Position numbers and translations under genes: made by a program. Below the pieces are notes generated by a model. It saw only the letters and a program-made list of their open reading frames with translations. It made no database searches and had not been told where the DNA came from. Below are positions 10,836 through 21,227 of a stretch of DNA of 64,000 nt, in pieces. This DNA comes from Timema cristinae. Taxonomy: Eukaryota; Arthropoda; Insecta; Phasmatodea; Timematidae. Within the stretch, counting starts at the first letter, position 1. Every line of letters starts with the position of its first letter. Location of the stretch: positions 65,875,919-65,939,918 of the forward strand of contig JBCFYV010000001.1 of assembly GCA_039000515.1 (NCBI GenBank), written 5' to 3'.

Positions 10836-11508
10836 GATGTCACAAATAAATGTTTTCCCTTTTAAAAAAGTACAATTATTATGAATTTATTTAGCAAAAA
10901 TTTAAAAAGAAGTTTATTTTATTAAAAAGATTTTAAAAAATGTTAATCTTTTTTATTGTGAGACTTCTTAAAACGCATACTTTTGTATTGGACTGTACAT
11001 GCAACATGAAACCTGAAGATAACACTGTCAGTGTCAACTGCCCCCTACAGGAAGAGATTATGGAGTTGCTATTAGTATCGAATTCCATTGCAAGACTCCC
11101 GAGTAATGTTGTCCAACCGATTGCCATGGGACGATTCGTTAAAAATTACTCGATTCTTTTTAAAGAGAATCGAATAATTACTCGATTCCTAGAATTACTC
11201 GATTGTGCCCATCACTATTGAGGAGTGCGGAGAACTGGGTCCTGTGGAGTCAAGTTTACCGACCACGATATTTGCGATGTATCTGCCGCAACGGTCAGTT
11301 GTTTCATCGACACTTGCCCAAAAGTAGGAATCTCCAATATTTCCTTTTATCTTCTCAATGGTCTGGAAAGGAGTAAAAATTCACTTAATATTCAAAATCA
11401 ATAATTATAGCCTATAAGTAAACGAAAGTGCACAGCTCTAATTAATTTAAAATATCTTTGAAATTAAAATGTAAAAAATAGATTAACAAACAAAAAACTT
11501 ACGAATAA

Positions 11509-11736
11509 GTATTGGGGATGTAAGTAATTCTTCCTCAATGTGGATTCATCGAGGATCTGCTTGTTGGTATATTTTGTGAGGAAACCTTTTAAAATGGGAT
11601 TGTTTAGCTTCGCCCATGGTATATTCGCGGCTACCATCGCAGCGCACACTTCAGAGTAAAATTGTTCACAATTGTCAGGAAATACAACTTGCGAAATTAA
11701 GATTTGCCTGCCAGGTTTTTTTTTAAACTTTTAAGT
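11509..11736 (-). pseudogene. hAT transposase, N-terminal exon part
   Basis: The minus strand encodes GRQILISQVVFPDNCEQFY, VCAAMVAANIPWAKLNNP, FLTKYTNKQILDESTLRKNY and ends at a consensus donor (TATTC then GTAAGT). The DESTLRKNY motif and preceding text are typical of the N-terminal half of BED-type hAT transposases. Upstream the frame runs into the Harbinger derivative. Beyond that element, minus strand 12720-12629 reads VFYLKCDQKYDLDHHKQTA, plausibly the end of a BED zinc finger. Confidence 0.65.
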
Positions 11737-12628
11737 TTGATTCACACTGATAGGACTGTGCGCAGGCCGTGCTGGGACTGTGTCGTGTCGCTATCATTCA
11801 CACTGATAGGACTGTGCTGGGACTGTGTCGTGTCATGTCGCTACCATTCACACTGATAGGACTGTGCTGGGAATGTGCTGTTAGCGCTGTTTTTGCTCAT
11901 GTCAGCAGTAGACATGGATCAAACAGAGGAAGATGTGATTGTTGCATGTGGTCTTTATCTTATTTCACTTGATAAAGAGGAGAAAACGAAGAAAATACTG
12001 GGTTCATCATTTGTTTAGAGCAAGAGAAGAAGAATTCCAAAATATATTGGGCAACTCAGAGATGACCATCAAAGCTTCACAAATATTAGAATGAGTGTCC
12101 GAACTTTGAAACCTTACAGAAACTTCTTGCATTCAGTTTTTCAGCTATCTCCTTACAAATATTTTCTTTAGTGAGATTATTATCATAATTTTTAAGCTGC
12201 AAATTATACAAACCAACATTATATTTTTTCTTCATCCGTAGTTTTGGTTTATTGTACACAGTTATGTTAACAATGTTGGAATGTTCCGCAGCCACTGTCA
12301 GATTGTAGATAAGAACCTTCGTGAAGGTTCGCCGCTTGCCGGAAGAAGCCGAAGTAGGTGAAACGACATTAAGGCGACATCATCTACATTCACACTGATA
12401 GGACTGTGTTGGGACTGTGTTCGTACCGTGCTGGACCGTGACCTTGGGAAATCACTTTTGAAACGATCCAAGACGACACAGTCACAGCACGGCCTGAGCA
12501 CAGTCCTATGAGTGTGAATCAAAAACTGTCTTATAAGGTAACTCTTATGGGAATGACCTGTTCGAGATTGTTGGCAGCACGACACAGTCCCAGCACAGTC
12601 TGCGCACAGTCCTATCAGTGTGAATCAA
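11737..12628. mobile_element. Internally deleted PIF/Harbinger element
   Basis: The ends are inverted repeats of about 50 bp starting TTGATTCACACTGATAGGAC and continuing CTGTGCGCAG on both sides. The TIR segment ATTCACACTGATAGGACTGT is repeated at 11795 and 11845, and in both orientations near 12388 and 12471-12520. On the plus strand from about 11917 a frame reads MDQTEEDVIVACGLYLISLD, then IPKYIGQLRDDHQSF, which resembles the N-terminus of a Harbinger nuclease. On the minus strand 12295-12086 resembles a MADF/Myb-type DNA-binding domain (YNLQLKNYDNNLTKENICKE). The two converging starts with no nuclease core suggest an internal deletion. No 3-bp target duplication is clear. Confidence 0.7.
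11739..11885. repeat. Three tandem copies of the element's terminal motif
   Basis: Units of about 50-56 bp starting ATTCACACTGATAGGACTGT and containing GGGACTGTGTCGTGTC begin at 11739, 11795 and 11845; the third is truncated. Subterminal repeats of this kind can be transposase binding sites. Confidence 0.85.
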
Positions 12629-12894
12629 GCATTACAGTTCATCGCTGTTTGTTTGTGATGGTCTAAATCATATTTCTGGTCACATTTTAAATAAAATACA
12701 GAACTCAAGTTGGCATTGGAAAACATTGTTTTGCGTTGCTTAGAGACTTTTGAAAACAAGATTAAGATTTGTACTGTTAAAGTGATTGATTGTATTACAT
12801 TTGAGATTTAATGTTCTCTGTTTTGTGATTTTCTTGTATTCAAATAAATTATATTCATTTTCCCGTATCAATTTGTACATAACATTACTACTGG
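12629..12894. other. Remnant between hAT and R1 elements
   Basis: Bases 12629-12720 may hold the hAT BED-finger exon on the minus strand. The rest is AT-rich and unassigned. Confidence 0.4.
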
Positions 12895-13030
12895 GCAGAG
12901 ATGAAAAGGATCGAGGACATCGATGGAAGGGAGAGGGCCTTGACGCAGGCGATGAGATCTGCTTACGACCGCTTGATCCCGAGGGCGAGGAGGTTGGAGA
13001 AGAGAACTGCCTGGTGGACTCCGGAGCTCA
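12895..13030 (+). pseudogene. R1-type LINE, 5' fragment (ORF2 linker)
   Basis: The frame MKRIEDIDGRERALTQAMRS, then AYDRLIPRARRLEKRTAWWT, then PEL matches the segment between endonuclease and reverse transcriptase in R1-clade LINEs, where a WWTPEL motif is usual. The similarity stops at AGCTCAC (about 13025-13031). The expected continuation, LTRKRKEV, is found 5.8 kb away at about 18813, on the other side of the jockey element. Confidence 0.75.
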
Positions 13031-13324
13031 CAGTCACAGTCGAATGGCATGCTCTGATGCACCCTGAAGGGGAGCACGAGAGCAAGTTCCTACACGTACC
13101 AACCAATTGGTCACACCGTGTGGTTCGCAAAAATTAAAGACGGGTTGTCGCGTTTCGCGAAGTTCTGGAACAAAGAAACAAAGAGAACATACTATTAGTT
13201 ATAGTGGGGGGGATATAGTTTTTGGGAAACCTAATAAGGGTTTTTAGAGTTACGTGCGGAGACACTACTCTATGGGGGGCTGGGTGAGAGCCTCCCAAAC
13301 CACTGATGTCACATCACATCTCGC

Positions 13325-16024
13325 TTATCCGAGCAGGGCTTTGGGATGTCGATCGCACCCACCAGGGTGGATGACGTAGTTCCCAAGCCCCTGAATAAGA
13401 GGATTGGTGGCACCGGGAAGTCTGGCGTAGAAGGACTGCGCCAGGATCCACAAGTGGTCCTTGATGGTAGGTATATCCAGGTCACGATGCAGAGTCTCAT
13501 TCTGGACATACCAAGGTGCGCCCACAATGATCCTCAGACACACGCTCTGAAACGCCTGCATCCTCCTCATATACGTGTCCGCCAGGTGGCCCCAAGCGGG
13601 ACACGCATAGTAGAGGATCGGTATGAGAAAATGCTTGTACAGCGTCAGACCGTTCCTTGTTGACAGGGTGCTACGCCTGTTAAGAAATGGACCTATGATT
13701 CCCAGCCTTTGCCTCGCCTTGTTGAGTCTCTCGTTACAGTGTCGTCTCCAGGTCAGTTTGGTGTCCGGCGTAAGTTCCAGGTACTTAACACTATACGCCC
13801 ATCTGATCTGTTCTCCAAACAGCCGAAGTGGGGCTGGCCTGTAGAACTTCATCTTCCATGTGAAGAGCACTGCTGCGCTCTTCTCCACGTTAATACTTGT
13901 CCTCCAGGGGGTCAGCCACCCTTCCAACCGTATCAAGTGCATCTGGAGTCGCCTCTCTACCAGCTGCCCTCGCCAGAACTCCGTTATTAGAGCCGTGTCG
14001 TCCGCATACAGTGTCAACTTGGTGTCTGAGGATTTTGGAATGTCATTCACATACAGACTGAAGAGCATCGGGCCCACCATGGAACCATGTGGCACTCCAG
14101 CCCGGATACTTCTGACTTGGGAGGTGGCGTTCCCAAAGGTAGTGGAGAAGGTGCGGTGGGATAGATAAGATTGTACAACCTTAACTAGGTAGAAGGGCGG
14201 GTTCAAGGAGAGGAGTTTGAAAAGGATACCTTCGTGCCAAACACGGTCGAAGGCCTTTGACACGTCGAGAAAGACAGCACCAGTCAGCCTGTTGATGTTG
14301 AAGTTCCTCGGGACCTGCTCCACGAGCCGGACGAGTTGGTGAGACGTAGCGTGTCCAGCCCGAAAGCCGAACTTCTCATCCACCAAGATGTCCGCCTCGT
14401 GAACATGTTGGGTCAGTCTCGTCAGTATAAGTGTTTCGAACAACTTTCTCAGACAGTCGAGCAAGCTGTTCGGTCGGTAGGGCAAAGCTAGGGCCGGGTC
14501 CTCACCCGGTTTATGAAAGCAGAGGACGTAGGCGTGCTTCCAGAGCTTGGAGAAGTGACTCAAGAACAGGACGGCGTTTGAATAACTCCACGAGGAAGTT
14601 AATTGCCTCCAAGGGCAGCTTTCTGAGGACCGCGTTATTGATACCGTTGGGTCCGGGGACCTTGTTTAGTCTTAGAGCGGCTATCACCCGTGACATTAAT
14701 GTCAACTCCGTGGGTTCAGGTTCATCCAAGGGTCTGTACGAAACCGCACCGATGACCTGAGCCACGTGCTCAACGTGCACCGGGTCTGACGGATTGTCAG
14801 ACGGTACAAATTAGGCCTCTAAGTGCTCAGCGAGAGCATCGACCTTCTCCTGGTCAGAGTTAGCCACCCTGTTGCAACCCACAATAGGCGGCTTTGGTGC
14901 GGAGACCTGCATCAAGTTCCTCGTCATTTGCCACAGGGACCTGTCCTGCACGCATAGGCTCTCAATCTAGTCCTCCCAGACACTGTTCCGATATCTTTGA
15001 CCATCTCCCAAACTGCATGGACTTTGCGGCTCCAGTTGGCCTTGTCTGCCGTGTCCCTCAAGGTTTTCCAAGCCTTCCTCAGCCGATTCTTCTACCGGAC
15101 GTGCCTGAGGATAGAATCGGGCAAAGAAGCCTGTGGCGCCCTCTTAGCACTGTGCCTCAGTGTCGAAGCTTCAAGCGACCCTTTGATGGTGGAAGTTACT
15201 AGCTCCATACCGCGATCGATTTCTCTTGCTGTTCGAAAGGTAGGGATGGGTCCCAACTTGTCTCTCAACACATTTGTGAACCTGTCCCAGTCAGTGCGCT
15301 TTAGGTCTGGTTTTTTTTGGGGGGGGGGGGGGGGGGTCTATAAAGGACACCGTGCGTACCAGGTTCACAAGAACGGGGTTGTGATGCGAGTTTAGTTCAG
15401 CTAGAGACTTCAGCACTAGCCACCTTCTGATCCCTCTGGAGACAACGAAGTCTAGGACGTCCGGGAAACCAATGGGATTGAGAGGGAAGTGGGTAGGGGT
15501 GGAGGTCCGGAAGTCACCAGACCGTGTAGATATAAGACGTCGCGGAGCAATCCACCACGAGTGAACATAATCCTAGAGCCCCATGAAGGGTGCTTAGCAT
15601 TGAAGTCACCACCGATTAAAACAGGCGTGGTACCTCGAAGCAGCACCTCCATGTCAGCCCTCGTAGCCCGGTCGAACCGGTGGTGGGGAGGGAAATAGAT
15701 GGAAATGAGACGCACTGGGCCTGTCGAGGTCACCAGTTGGATAGCCGATTCTTCCATGTGTTGGAGGGGAGGAAGTGAGATGGCGTGATGGTCAAGGCCC
15801 CTCTAGAGCAAGACCACCGTCCCACCCCTTCCGACATCCCCCGCTCGGTCACTCCGATGGCAGATGAACTCTGCTACCGAGAACCTCATTGCGGAGCGCA
15901 AGTGGGTTTCTCCCAACAGCATTACATCTACACGATGCTTTACCAGGAATCTTTCAATCTCAGCCTTCTTCCCCGCAACTCCTTCAGCGTTCCAGAGTGC
16001 GACCGTGAGCGGGTGTACTGCCAT
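13325..16024 (-). pseudogene. Jockey-type LINE ORF2: endonuclease and reverse transcriptase
   Basis: ORF2 probably starts at the ATG at 16024 (MAVHPLTVALWNAEGVAGKK). Endonuclease motifs follow: WNAEGV, LLGETHL (catalytic E), then GGDFNAKHPSWGS (D and N) near 15600. The C-terminal endonuclease part is eroded. From 14563 a 412-codon open frame gives the reverse transcriptase: YRPNSLLDCLRKLFETLIL, GFRAGHATSHQL, FLDVSKAFDRVWHEG, RAGVPHGSMVGP, LYADDTALI, with the catalytic YADD. A normal jockey-clade C-terminal region (ACPAWGHL, NETLHRDLDIPTIKDHLW) follows to the stop at 13325. The proteins nick target DNA and copy the RNA in place. ORF2 start overlaps the end of ORF1 by about 40 bases, as in related LINEs. 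Confidence 0.85.
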
Positions 16025-18725
16025 GAGAGACCAGGTAGAGAATGATATGCTCCATGACCAGGTGGCCACGGTTACTCTTCGGAGACTCCTGGACCTTCCT
16101 CAAGAGACTCGATGAAAAGTCCCATGGGTCCAGTCCCGGAATACCCTTGAGTAGCTCAATGCGAATTTTGAGCTTTGCAGTATCATCCTCAGGTGTAGGG
16201 GTGGCAGGGGTAACACTGGTAGGAGTTGGAAGTGGTAGGAAAGGGTTGGAAGGGTGCAAGCGGGTAGGGATAGAGGTGAGGGTTGCGGGAGTGGCGGGGT
16301 TGGGATAGGGAGAGGATCAGTCTCGGGTGGGCCTCGACCGAAAGGGTAGAAACGGATGCCACTGGTTCAGGTAGGGTTGCTTTGGCAAGTGCCTCGGCCT
16401 GAGCTGGAGGGTTTGGTCTCTATGACAGGACACTGGTGAAAGATTGAACCAGTGGCTTTGGTGTTGGAGCTGGAGTCACTGTCACCCTCCGTTCCGCAAC
16501 GTGCCCCGAGGGCTTCTAGTCTTTTTTTTTATCCCATCCATCCTCCCTTCTTGACCCTTGGAGGCACACACATTCCCGGCCACCCGCAAGGACCTGTACG
16601 TGGGACAGCCCCGCCAAGTCAAGGAATGAGCTCCTGAGCAGTGCAGGCACTTCGGGGGAGATCGTCTTCCTCCGGGCACCCGCCCCTCTCGTGGTCACCA
16701 CCACAGAACCCACACCTAGGGTTAGCGTGGCAATCCCTCCGCACATGACCAAACCGGATACAATTCTTGCACTGAACTGGGTCGCCTGGAGACTTGTACT
16801 TCTTCACCCTGACGCGGAGCCCGCCTTGCGGTGTGCTCCCCGGGCGTCAAAGAGACAACGAAGTTCGGCAACCGCTGCCTTTCTCCGGTCTTCTGATCCC
16901 GCATCCATTGGGAGAGCATTTCTGTTATGGATTTCACGGGGAAGCCCATCTCCACTAGCTCTTCCTGGATGTTATCAGGGTTTGTCCATGTCATAAGTCC
17001 CTTCACCACAACCCTGACCAGTCGCTCCCATCCCAACTCATAGGACAAATGCTGGATCGCCGAGTTCAGCAATAACTTCTGGAGGGCACGGTAATCTTCC
17101 TCCGACCCGCACTGGAGACGCACTCGGTCCCCTGGCTGCCTGACCACCTCCACAGGCTCTTGGTCCTTGGACCGGATGGCCCTCGCCCCCTTGGATTAGT
17201 TCTCTACATCACACAATATGATGGGAGGGATCTTCCCCTTTGCTCTGCCATCCGGCCCAGAGCCACTAGTACAAGGCTGGGGTGAAGCATGGCTTGTGTT
17301 GTTACCCGTAGGTTTCCGCCGCTTTCCACCTTTACCCAATGCTGGCGCACCCTAGCCCGGGCCATCGCTAACCTAGCTCTCATTCCAGAGCTACCACCTA
17401 AATGGTTAGTGTTGCCCCCCGGTACCTTCCTGGTGTTACCAGCCTTCCCCCTTCAGCGGGGTCTTACGGTCTGAAATTCTTCAGACTCATCATCGGACCC
17501 CTGGCTCGACTCATTGCGCATCAACGGGAGGTCTGGTCCTGAAGACAGTTCGTCCACGGACTCGCACGAGCCGTCAACACGCGTGAAGCGCGTGACTCGG
17601 TCTTCCAAGTCTGATGAAAATTCAGCCGGGCGTTTCTTCCCTACCGACACCCCTTGGCGGGAGGTGTCAGAGTTGACGCGGATTTTTGAGACCCTTGCGT
17701 TATCACTTGCGCCGGTGCCGCCTACAGCGGTCTTTACCGGCGAAGTACAGCTAGGCTCCCCCTGGTCAGGGCTTCCGTTGGCAGCGTTAGGTTTCCACCC
17801 ATCGTGCTAGCGCGATATTTCGCCATCCTTCCTGGTTTGCGGGCTATAGGCCCTAAAGAGGGCTCCCAGCGTCTTTTGGGCATCAGCGGCACGCTCACCT
17901 CCTGTAGTTGGAGGGGCCCCGCTGGGTTCGACCACATCGTCATTGCTGCCAACGCTTTGAAGGGGGCCGGCACTGTCCAGCAGGCCGAGGCCCGAGGGTG
18001 CACTACCAGATTTTTCTGGTGGATCTGCCAGCGGCACGCGCACCTCCGGTAGCTGGAGGGGACTCGCTGGCTTCACCCTGGTCGACTTTGTCCACCTCGC
18101 CGGTAATTGGCGAGGTCATGCTGGCCGTTATGTTGACCCTAGAAAGGTCCGATTCATCACAAGAAGGTTACTCTTGCCGGGTGCGGTAAGCGGCACGCTC
18201 ACCTCCAATATTTTGAGGGGCCCCACTGCCTTCACCCGCTAAGCTGTATCTTGCATCCACCTCCCCGGTAAATTGGGGGGTCACGCCAACCTTGTTGGTC
18301 CTAGAAAGGACCGATTCATCGCCCAAGGGCGACTCCCACTTGCCACGGTCAGTGGCACGTTTGGCTCCGGGAATCGGAGGGACCCCGCTGGCTTCGGTAG
18401 CTACCGCAGGCTTTTTGCCCTTCGAGAGGGCACCTGCCGCTAAATCTCATGCCTTCGGGCTTGAGGCGGACCACTTGCCACCTGGCACGAGCTCCTTCCT
18501 GACCGGAGGAGCCTTCAGTCCCCGCTAACGGTAAATTTTAACTCCCCCAGCCAGAACGGGAAGTACAAGCCTGCCGTTGACGGCGGATGCGCCGCCGCTC
18601 GCCGCCAACTTCTTCTTGCTCGGGGCCGGTCGCTTCCCGGGCCCAGGATTCTTTCTCGCCTCATCCGGTGGTCTTCTCCCAACCCCGGCGCCAACACCTT
18701 TTTTCACCTTAGACGCAGGCTCCAT
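15984..18725 (-). pseudogene. Jockey-type LINE ORF1: Gag-like RNA-binding protein
   Basis: A plausible start is the ATG at 18725 (MEPASKVKKGVGAGVGRRPP), a basic, low-complexity N-terminus. Between about 18420 and 17880 it carries imperfect repeats of about 50 residues. The conserved part (17153-16480) has the LRLQCGSEEDY-like and VVKGLMTW segments typical of jockey ORF1, followed by zinc knuckles CKNCIRFGHVRRDC and CGFCGGDHERGGC. A third knuckle, CLHCSGAHSLTWRGC, is in a shifted frame. The C-terminal segment (16259-15984) reads LKIRIELLKGIPGLDPWDF and stops just inside ORF2. Several frameshifts and stops are present. The protein would coat the LINE RNA. The start is uncertain because the N-terminus is not conserved in this family. 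Confidence 0.7.
17880..18430 (-). repeat. Imperfect repeats of about 150 bp inside ORF1
   Basis: Four diverged units, read on the minus strand, share a GGERA or GAKRA motif, a DES-LSR motif and FTGEVD or ITGEVD. Examples are GVPPIPGAKRATDR, then SGAPQNIGGERAAY, then SESPPATGGARAAG and SGAPPTTGGERAAD. The nucleotide repeat is visible as GCGGCACGCTCACCTCC and similar on the plus strand. Confidence 0.7.
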
Positions 18726-18812
18726 CCAGACCGTAGACAAGCAGACGCCAAGTACGCTCCGAAAGCCAGGAGCACGTAAGGGAGGCAGGACGACACCATG
18801 CACACCCATCCT

Positions 18813-19770
18813 CCGCAGCTGACTAGGAAGAGGAAGGAGGTCACTCGGGCCATATGGAGGAGAAGGCAGGACGCGGAGGCTGGACGTTCGTACGCGAGGG
18901 TCAGGAACGTCTACGTGTGGGTGGTGAGAAGAGCCAAGGAGGCAAGCTGGAGAGGGTTGGTTACCAGCACAGGTAACCAGGACCCATGGGGCTTGGTTTA
19001 CAAGCTCGCCATGGGTAAGGCACGACAGGCGCAGGTCGTGGTTGGGTCAAGAGTTGATGGTCTTGCTACACATGATGCTGCGGATACTCTGATGGTGGTG
19101 TTGAGGGTCATTGTTCCAGATGATGACCCTGCCAGGGACACTAAGAAACATCGAGCCCTAAAAGTGGAGGCGATGGAGGACTACGCCGGAGTGGACGTTC
19201 CTCTCTTCAACAGAGAGGAGCTACACGACGCGGTCCGAAGCTGCTGTAACAAGAAAGCCCCTGGTTTGGATCTCCTGACGGTGAAGATAGTTAATAAGTC
19301 CTGGAGCTGCATCTCCGAATACCTGCTAGCGATAGCCAACCAGATGATGATGGAGGGCCATTTCTCCGACCCATGGAAGGCAGGAAAGCTTAGGATACTG
19401 TTTAAGTCACCGGATTGAGACTCGATGGATCCGAAGTCTTACCGACCGTTGTCTTTGCTCAACGTATTCGGTAAGGTGATGGAGAAGCTGCTAGCTTCAA
19501 GGCTCTGGGACTATACACAGGTATATGATGTGCTTGATGATCGGCAGTATGGGTTTCGTCCCGTAAGAGGAACAGTGGATGCTCTGGAGAGGGTCCTTCG
19601 CGACGTCTCCGAGAGCGACTGCTGATACGTGCTGGCCATCTAGGTGAGCCGTTCTCACGAACGATGATGGTGAGGGATGCCAGGATCTGCGCGTGCTTCC
19701 TGAGGTATGCGACGGTTGTCGGGAAGATGAAGGAAAGAACTAATAGAAGTAACTTGGGTTAAGTTGACTA
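18813..19770 (+). pseudogene. R1-type LINE, 3' part with internal deletion
   Basis: The frame resumes at LTRKRKEVTRAIWRRRQ and continues to DPWGLVYKLAMGKAR, REELHDAVRSCCNKKAPGLD and WKAGKLRILFKSPD. After one stop (19416) comes DPKSYRPLSLLNVFGKVMEK, GFRPVRGTVDAL and a last VLAI near 19640. These are the fingers region of an R1-clade reverse transcriptase. The catalytic domain is missing: within about 10 bases the sequence jumps to a C-terminal-like frame, RTMMVRDARICACFLRYATV, ending near 19758. This copy therefore has an internal deletion, an in-frame stop and a 5.8-kb insertion. Confidence 0.75.
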
Positions 19771-20678
19771 ATGATATGTGCTTTTTTTTTACAGGTCACA
19801 GGTATAGATTGGTAAGTTACTAATTACGTGTCTCTTTTAGGGTAGTAGGGATAGGTAGGTAATTGCGTGTGATGTGTGATAGTTTATAGATTATGCATAG
19901 GTTGTGAACTGCGTGCGATTCGTGCTGGAGGTAGGGTTGTGAGAGGATAGGTTTGGATAGGACAGGGCTAGTGGCTCGGGTATTGTTCTTGTTGAAGGAT
20001 TTTTGTTAGGGCTTCTTTTTCAAAATCTAAATGCATTCAGAATTGCTTGCTCTTTATGGCTTTAAATTCAAGATACGGAGGCGGTCCTTCAGAGGGGCCG
20101 GGGTGGGTACCTCCACGAGGTCTCCGCTGGGCAACGTAGGGTAAAGACTTAGTGTCGATCCCTACGGCTGAATCCCACCTCCCCCAAGTGGTTAACACCC
20201 ACTGCATGGGGTCTTCCTACCCTCGGATACGGGTGAATGCGTATACGAGGGGTTCTCCCATGCTCGTTATAGCGTCACTTGCCCCTTGAAGCCATGGTTG
20301 CGCTGCGAAAAGTATCTTACTTATATGCGGCATTGCAGAAAGAGGTCCCAATTGGGCGATAGAGGGAGTTCTTTTCGTCCCTATCTACTTTCTAGCGAAA
20401 CCACTGCCAAGGAAACGGGCTTGGGAAAATTAGCGGGGAAAGAAGATCCTGTTGATCTTGACTCTAGTCTGGCACTATTAGGAGACATGAGAGGTGTAGC
20501 CTAATTGGGAGACGAGCTAATACCCACCGACGATGAAATACCACTATTTTCATCGTTTCTTTACTTACTCGGTTGGGCGGAGCGCGTGCGTTGGCGACAT
20601 CCGTACCAGCGTCACTCTGTTCTCGTGCCAAGCACGTAAGGGAACCCCGAGCGCACGCCGACCCCAACCATTTCGGGC
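19771..20678. other. Possible 3' untranslated region of the R1 element
   Basis: GC-rich sequence with short hairpins, for example CGATCCCTACGG and AACACCCACTGCATGGGG (about 20155-20210), resembles R1-clade 3' untranslated regions. Open frames here (20286-20504, 20573-20761) have no family motif. Confidence 0.4.
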
Positions 20679-20952
20679 CTAAGTTCCCCCCAGGTACCAT
20701 CCACCAAAATCTGGACTCCCTAGCCCCGGTGGCTCTGGAGATAGCCGTGAGGGAAGGGTAAGGGGGAGGGGGAGGTTGGGCCTAAGATCTCCCCAGGTAC
20801 CACCCCCCAAAATCTGGATTCCCTAGACCTGGTGTTTCCGGAGATAGCCTTGGGGAAGGTAGGGAGGGGGTGGGGGTTGGTCAGGCCTAAGGTACCACCT
20901 ACCAAAATCTGGACTCGCTATCCCCAGTGGTTACGGAGATACGAGGGTCATG
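20679..20952. repeat. Tandem repeat of about 104 bp, 2.7 copies
   Basis: Units begin CCTAAG at 20679, 20782 and 20887. Each contains CCAAAATCTGGACTC or a near match, then a GGTG and GGAGATA segment, followed by a G-rich end. Overlapping open frames here are by-products. Confidence 0.85.
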
Positions 20953-21227
20953 GTGTTTTAAGTTAAGTGCCATCCACGTAACCTGGGCGTCATAAGGACA
21001 ACGAGCAGATAAAACGCTAACGCTGGATGAAAATTTCGCGTCTCTGCTCCTACTCTTTCAAAAGTTACAAACTCGCGAAAACATCATCTCAAAGTCTAGG
21101 TAGGTTTGAAAGACGTAGCCAGGAATACAAAGACGATTTCCAAGTTTGGAAAGTTTTAAATCCAAGTACCACGAACGGATATAAACTACCACGAGAAAAT
21201 ATACAGTCAAAAAAATATTCAATTTCT

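Larger units (their letters stand above)
9880..11217. mobile_element. hAT-type MITE with exact 8-bp target duplication
   Basis: The left end TAGTGATGGGCACAATCGAG is matched in reverse at the right end (CTCGATTGTGCCCATCACTA, 11198-11217). TTGAGGAG stands on both sides (9872-9879 and 11218-11225), the 8-bp duplication expected of hAT insertion. Subterminal ACTCGATT-type repeats occur at both ends. It encodes no recognisable transposase and must have been mobilised by an autonomous relative. It contains a SINE copy and a piece of a widespread arthropod repeat, so it is itself a host for later insertions. Confidence 0.95.
9809..11363 (-). pseudogene. hAT transposase exon split by MITE
   Basis: A likely acceptor (CTTTCCAG, minus strand near 11364) leads into TIEKIKGNIGDSYFWASVDE and then TTDRCGRYIANIVVGKLDS, which contains the first catalytic-region motif (SVDETTD). 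The frame is cut at 11225 by the 1338-bp MITE and resumes at 9879 with RVLEVANSSTIARVVRDSL. It ends at a likely donor (TGCGTAAGTT) near 9809. Removing the MITE and one copy of its 8-bp duplication would rejoin the exon, so the hAT copy was still intact here when the MITE landed. Confidence 0.75.
8549..12720 (-). mobile_element. hAT transposon (BED-finger type) with introns, broken by two nested elements
   Basis: The minus strand carries an ordered set of hAT transposase pieces. They run from a possible BED-finger exon near 12720-12629 to the C-terminal dimerisation region ending at 8678. Apparent GT/AG introns separate exons (see the exon entries). A likely right end is TAGGGACCGGATTC (8546-8559 on the plus strand), followed by subterminal repeats of AATAGGCACTAAAAAT; the opposite terminus was not found. 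Two younger elements interrupt it: a hAT-type MITE at 9880-11217 and a Harbinger derivative at 11737-12628. Together with frameshifts this makes the transposase non-functional. Confidence 0.75.
13031..18812 (-). mobile_element. Jockey-type LINE inserted in the R1 element
   Basis: The minus strand holds a LINE in the order ORF1, endonuclease, reverse transcriptase, 3' region. The ends are placed where R1 coding sequence stops and resumes: AGCTCAC on the left, AGCTGAC on the right. These would be a 7-bp target duplication differing by one base. The 3' end shows a short TGTGAC repeat rather than a poly(A). The element is GC-rich, unlike the surrounding DNA. Frameshifts and a G homopolymer near 15320-15336 make it inactive. 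Confidence 0.8.

Noticed and set aside
17289..18822. Several plus-strand open frames of 60-100 codons
   Set aside because: They are antisense shadows of the GC-rich jockey ORF1, which has recognisable zinc knuckles on the minus strand.
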